NCBI RefSeq assembly: GCF_030317035.1
Contig: NZ_JASZYK010000001.1
Coordinates: forward strand, 620,001-684,000
Reading direction: 5' to 3'
Length of the DNA stretch: 64,000 nt
Source of the DNA: Variovorax sp. J22G73
GTDB lineage: Bacteria; Pseudomonadota; Gammaproteobacteria; Burkholderiales; Burkholderiaceae_C
Shown here: in pieces, positions 62,692 to 64,000 of the stretch
Layout of the letters: each line of letters opens with the position of its first letter
Position numbering within the stretch: position 1 is the first letter of the stretch
Position numbers and translations under genes: made by a program
Notes under the pieces: model-generated
Database searches by the model: none
Seen by the model: the letters and a program-made list of their open reading frames with translations, nothing else
What the model was told of the DNA's origin: nothing

Positions 62692-64000
62692 TCAGGTGAC
62701 TGCGTTCTTGCGGTTGAACTCTTCGCGCTTCCACTCGCCTGACTCGAGCACCTGCACCAGGTGCTCGACCGAGTTCCACACGTCCTCGAAGCCGATGTAC
62801 AGCGGCGTGAAGCCGAAGCGCAGGATGTCGGGCATCTGCGAATCGCCGGCGCGGTAGTCGCCGATGACGCCGCGTGCAATCAGCGCCTGCACGATGGCGT
62901 AGGCGCCCGAGCCGCCTTGCGGATCGTCAGGGTTCTCGCGGCTGAGGCACACCTGCGAACCACGCTGTGCGTGCTCGCGCGGCGTGACGAGCGACAGGCC
63001 TTGTCCGGCGCAGCGTTCTTCGACCAGCTCGATGAACAGGTCGGTCAGCGCGAGCGACTTGGTGCGCAGCGCGGCCATGGCACCGTTCGTGCCGTTGAAG
63101 GCTTCGGCGGCCAGCACGGTGTCGAGCCCGCACTCCAGGCCGGCCAGCGCGATGATGGGTTGCGTGCCGCACAGGTAGCGGCCCACGCCCGGAGCAGGGC
63201 GGTAGTGCGGTGTGAACTCGAAGGGCGCGGCGTGGCCCCACCAGCCGGACAGCGGTTGCTCGAACTGGCCCGCGTGCCGGGTGTTGACCCAGGCGAAAGC
63301 CGGCGCGCCGGGGCCGCCGTTCAGGTACTTGTAGCCGCAGCCGATGGCGTAGTCGGCATTGCTGTCGTTCAAGGCAACCGGCACGGCGCCGGCGCTGTGC
63401 GCCAGGTCCCACACCGTGAGCGCGCCCACCGCGTGCGCCGCGGCGGTGATGGCCTTCATGTCGTGCATGGCGCCGGTGCGGTAGTTGACGTGCGTCAGCA
63501 TGAGCACGGCGACTTCGTCGGTCAGCACCGAACCCGGGCCTTGCAGCTCGGCCGCGTCGATCAGCTTGAGCGAGAAGCCGCGCTCGCGGCACAGCGATTC
63601 GGCGATGTAGAGATCGGTCGGGAAGTTGCTGCGTTCGCTCACCACCAGCTTGCGGCCGCTGTCCTTCTGCTGCGACAGCGCCGCGAACAGCACCTTGTAG
63701 AGATTGACCGAGGTGCTGTCGGTGCACACCACTTCGCCGGGCGCGGCGCCGATCACGCGGGCCACCTTGTCGCCCAGGCGCTGCGGCAGGTCGAACCAGC
63801 TGGCGGTGTTCCACGAGCGGATCAGGCCTTCGCCCCATTCCTTGGTGACGACTTCGGCGATGCGCGCGGGCGCGGCCTTGGGCATCACGCCGAGCGAGTT
63901 GCCGTCGAGGTAGAGCACGCCCTCGGGCACGGTGAATTGGTCACGCAGGGCGCGCAGCGGGTCTTGCGCGTCGAGTGCGCGGCAGTCTGCAAGTGTCGTC
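62692..64000 (-). CDS. kynU: Kynureninase, 5' end outside window
   Basis: PLP enzyme that splits kynurenine into anthranilate and alanine. The PLP-lysine region [16 protein letters not shown] is present, with [16 protein letters not shown] and [13 protein letters not shown]. The in-frame GTG at 63930 ([14 protein letters not shown]) is internal: the frame remains open to the right edge and the codons there read ...[16 protein letters not shown], the usual kynureninase N-terminal part. So the true start lies beyond base 64000. Confidence 0.95.
   Translation of the reverse strand, partial: TTLADCRALDAQDPLRALRDQFTVPEGVLYLDGNSLGVMPKAAPARIAEVVTKEWGEGLIRSWNTASWFDLPQRLGDKVARVIGAAPGEVVCTDSTSVNLYKVLFAALSQQKDSGRKLVVSERSNFPTDLYIAESLCRERGFSLKLIDAAELQGPGSVLTDEVAVLMLTHVNYRTGAMHDMKAITAAAHAVGALTVWDLAHSAGAVPVALNDSNADYAIGCGYKYLNGGPGAPAFAWVNTRHAGQFEQPLSGWWGHAAPFEFTPHYRPAPGVGRYLCGTQPIIALAGLECGLDTVLAAEAFNGTNGAMAALRTKSLALTDLFIELVEERCAGQGLSLVTPREHAQRGSQVCLSRENPDDPQGGSGAYAIVQALIARGVIGDYRAGDSQMPDILRFGFTPLYIGFEDVWNSVEHLVQVLESGEWKREEFNRKNAVT

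Overview
The window looks like core chromosome of a high-GC betaproteobacterium in the Comamonadaceae (Burkholderiales), probably Variovorax or a close relative. This rests on gene order (lepB-rnc-era-recO-pdxJ-acpS; leuCDB-asd-fimV-truA-trpFBA-accD; sdhCDAB-sdhE-gltA beside mdh and acnB) and on strong GC bias at third codon positions. The genus is inferred; no search was run. I see no rRNA, tRNA, CRISPR array, insertion sequence or prophage gene. No stretch longer than about 300 bases lacks a gene; the longest gap is the 240 bases between sdhC and the GntR gene.

Layout: 1-5589 (+) is a tightly packed housekeeping operon from the end of signal peptidase I to nagZ. 5599-8252 (-) holds a two-domain glycosyltransferase and a methyltransferase. 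8329-12498 (-) holds a zinc metallopeptidase, a YegD-like Hsp70, lysS and a LON-domain protein, followed by yggT (+). 13194-26461 (-) is the leucine/aspartate-semialdehyde/tryptophan biosynthesis block with accD, truA, fimV and a LysR regulator. 26678-31749 (-) is sdhCDAB-sdhE-gltA. A GntR regulator (31990-32748, -) is divergent from mdh across a palindromic AT-rich site, and mdh is followed by tam, a CoA-ester lyase, a small secreted protein and acnB (+). Citrate synthase, succinate dehydrogenase, malate dehydrogenase and an aconitase thus lie within 12.3 kb.

39063-44238 is a lineage-specific-looking block: a DxD glycosyltransferase-like protein, three mutually related DUF2827-type proteins in divergent arrangement, and a secreted protein. 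I consider this the least understood part of the window. Then come a FadE-type acyl-CoA dehydrogenase, an XRE regulator overlapping it tail to tail, a small membrane protein, a second aconitase (acnA) and a phosphodiesterase.

51521-58663 is an iron-uptake region: efeUOB plus an extra imelysin-family protein, then feoA-feoB and a Cys-rich FeoB-associated membrane peptide, with Fur-box-like sequences before both sets. The window ends with an FAD monooxygenase, a SMI1/ankyrin-like protein and kynU-orf-kynA for tryptophan catabolism, with kynU running off the right edge.
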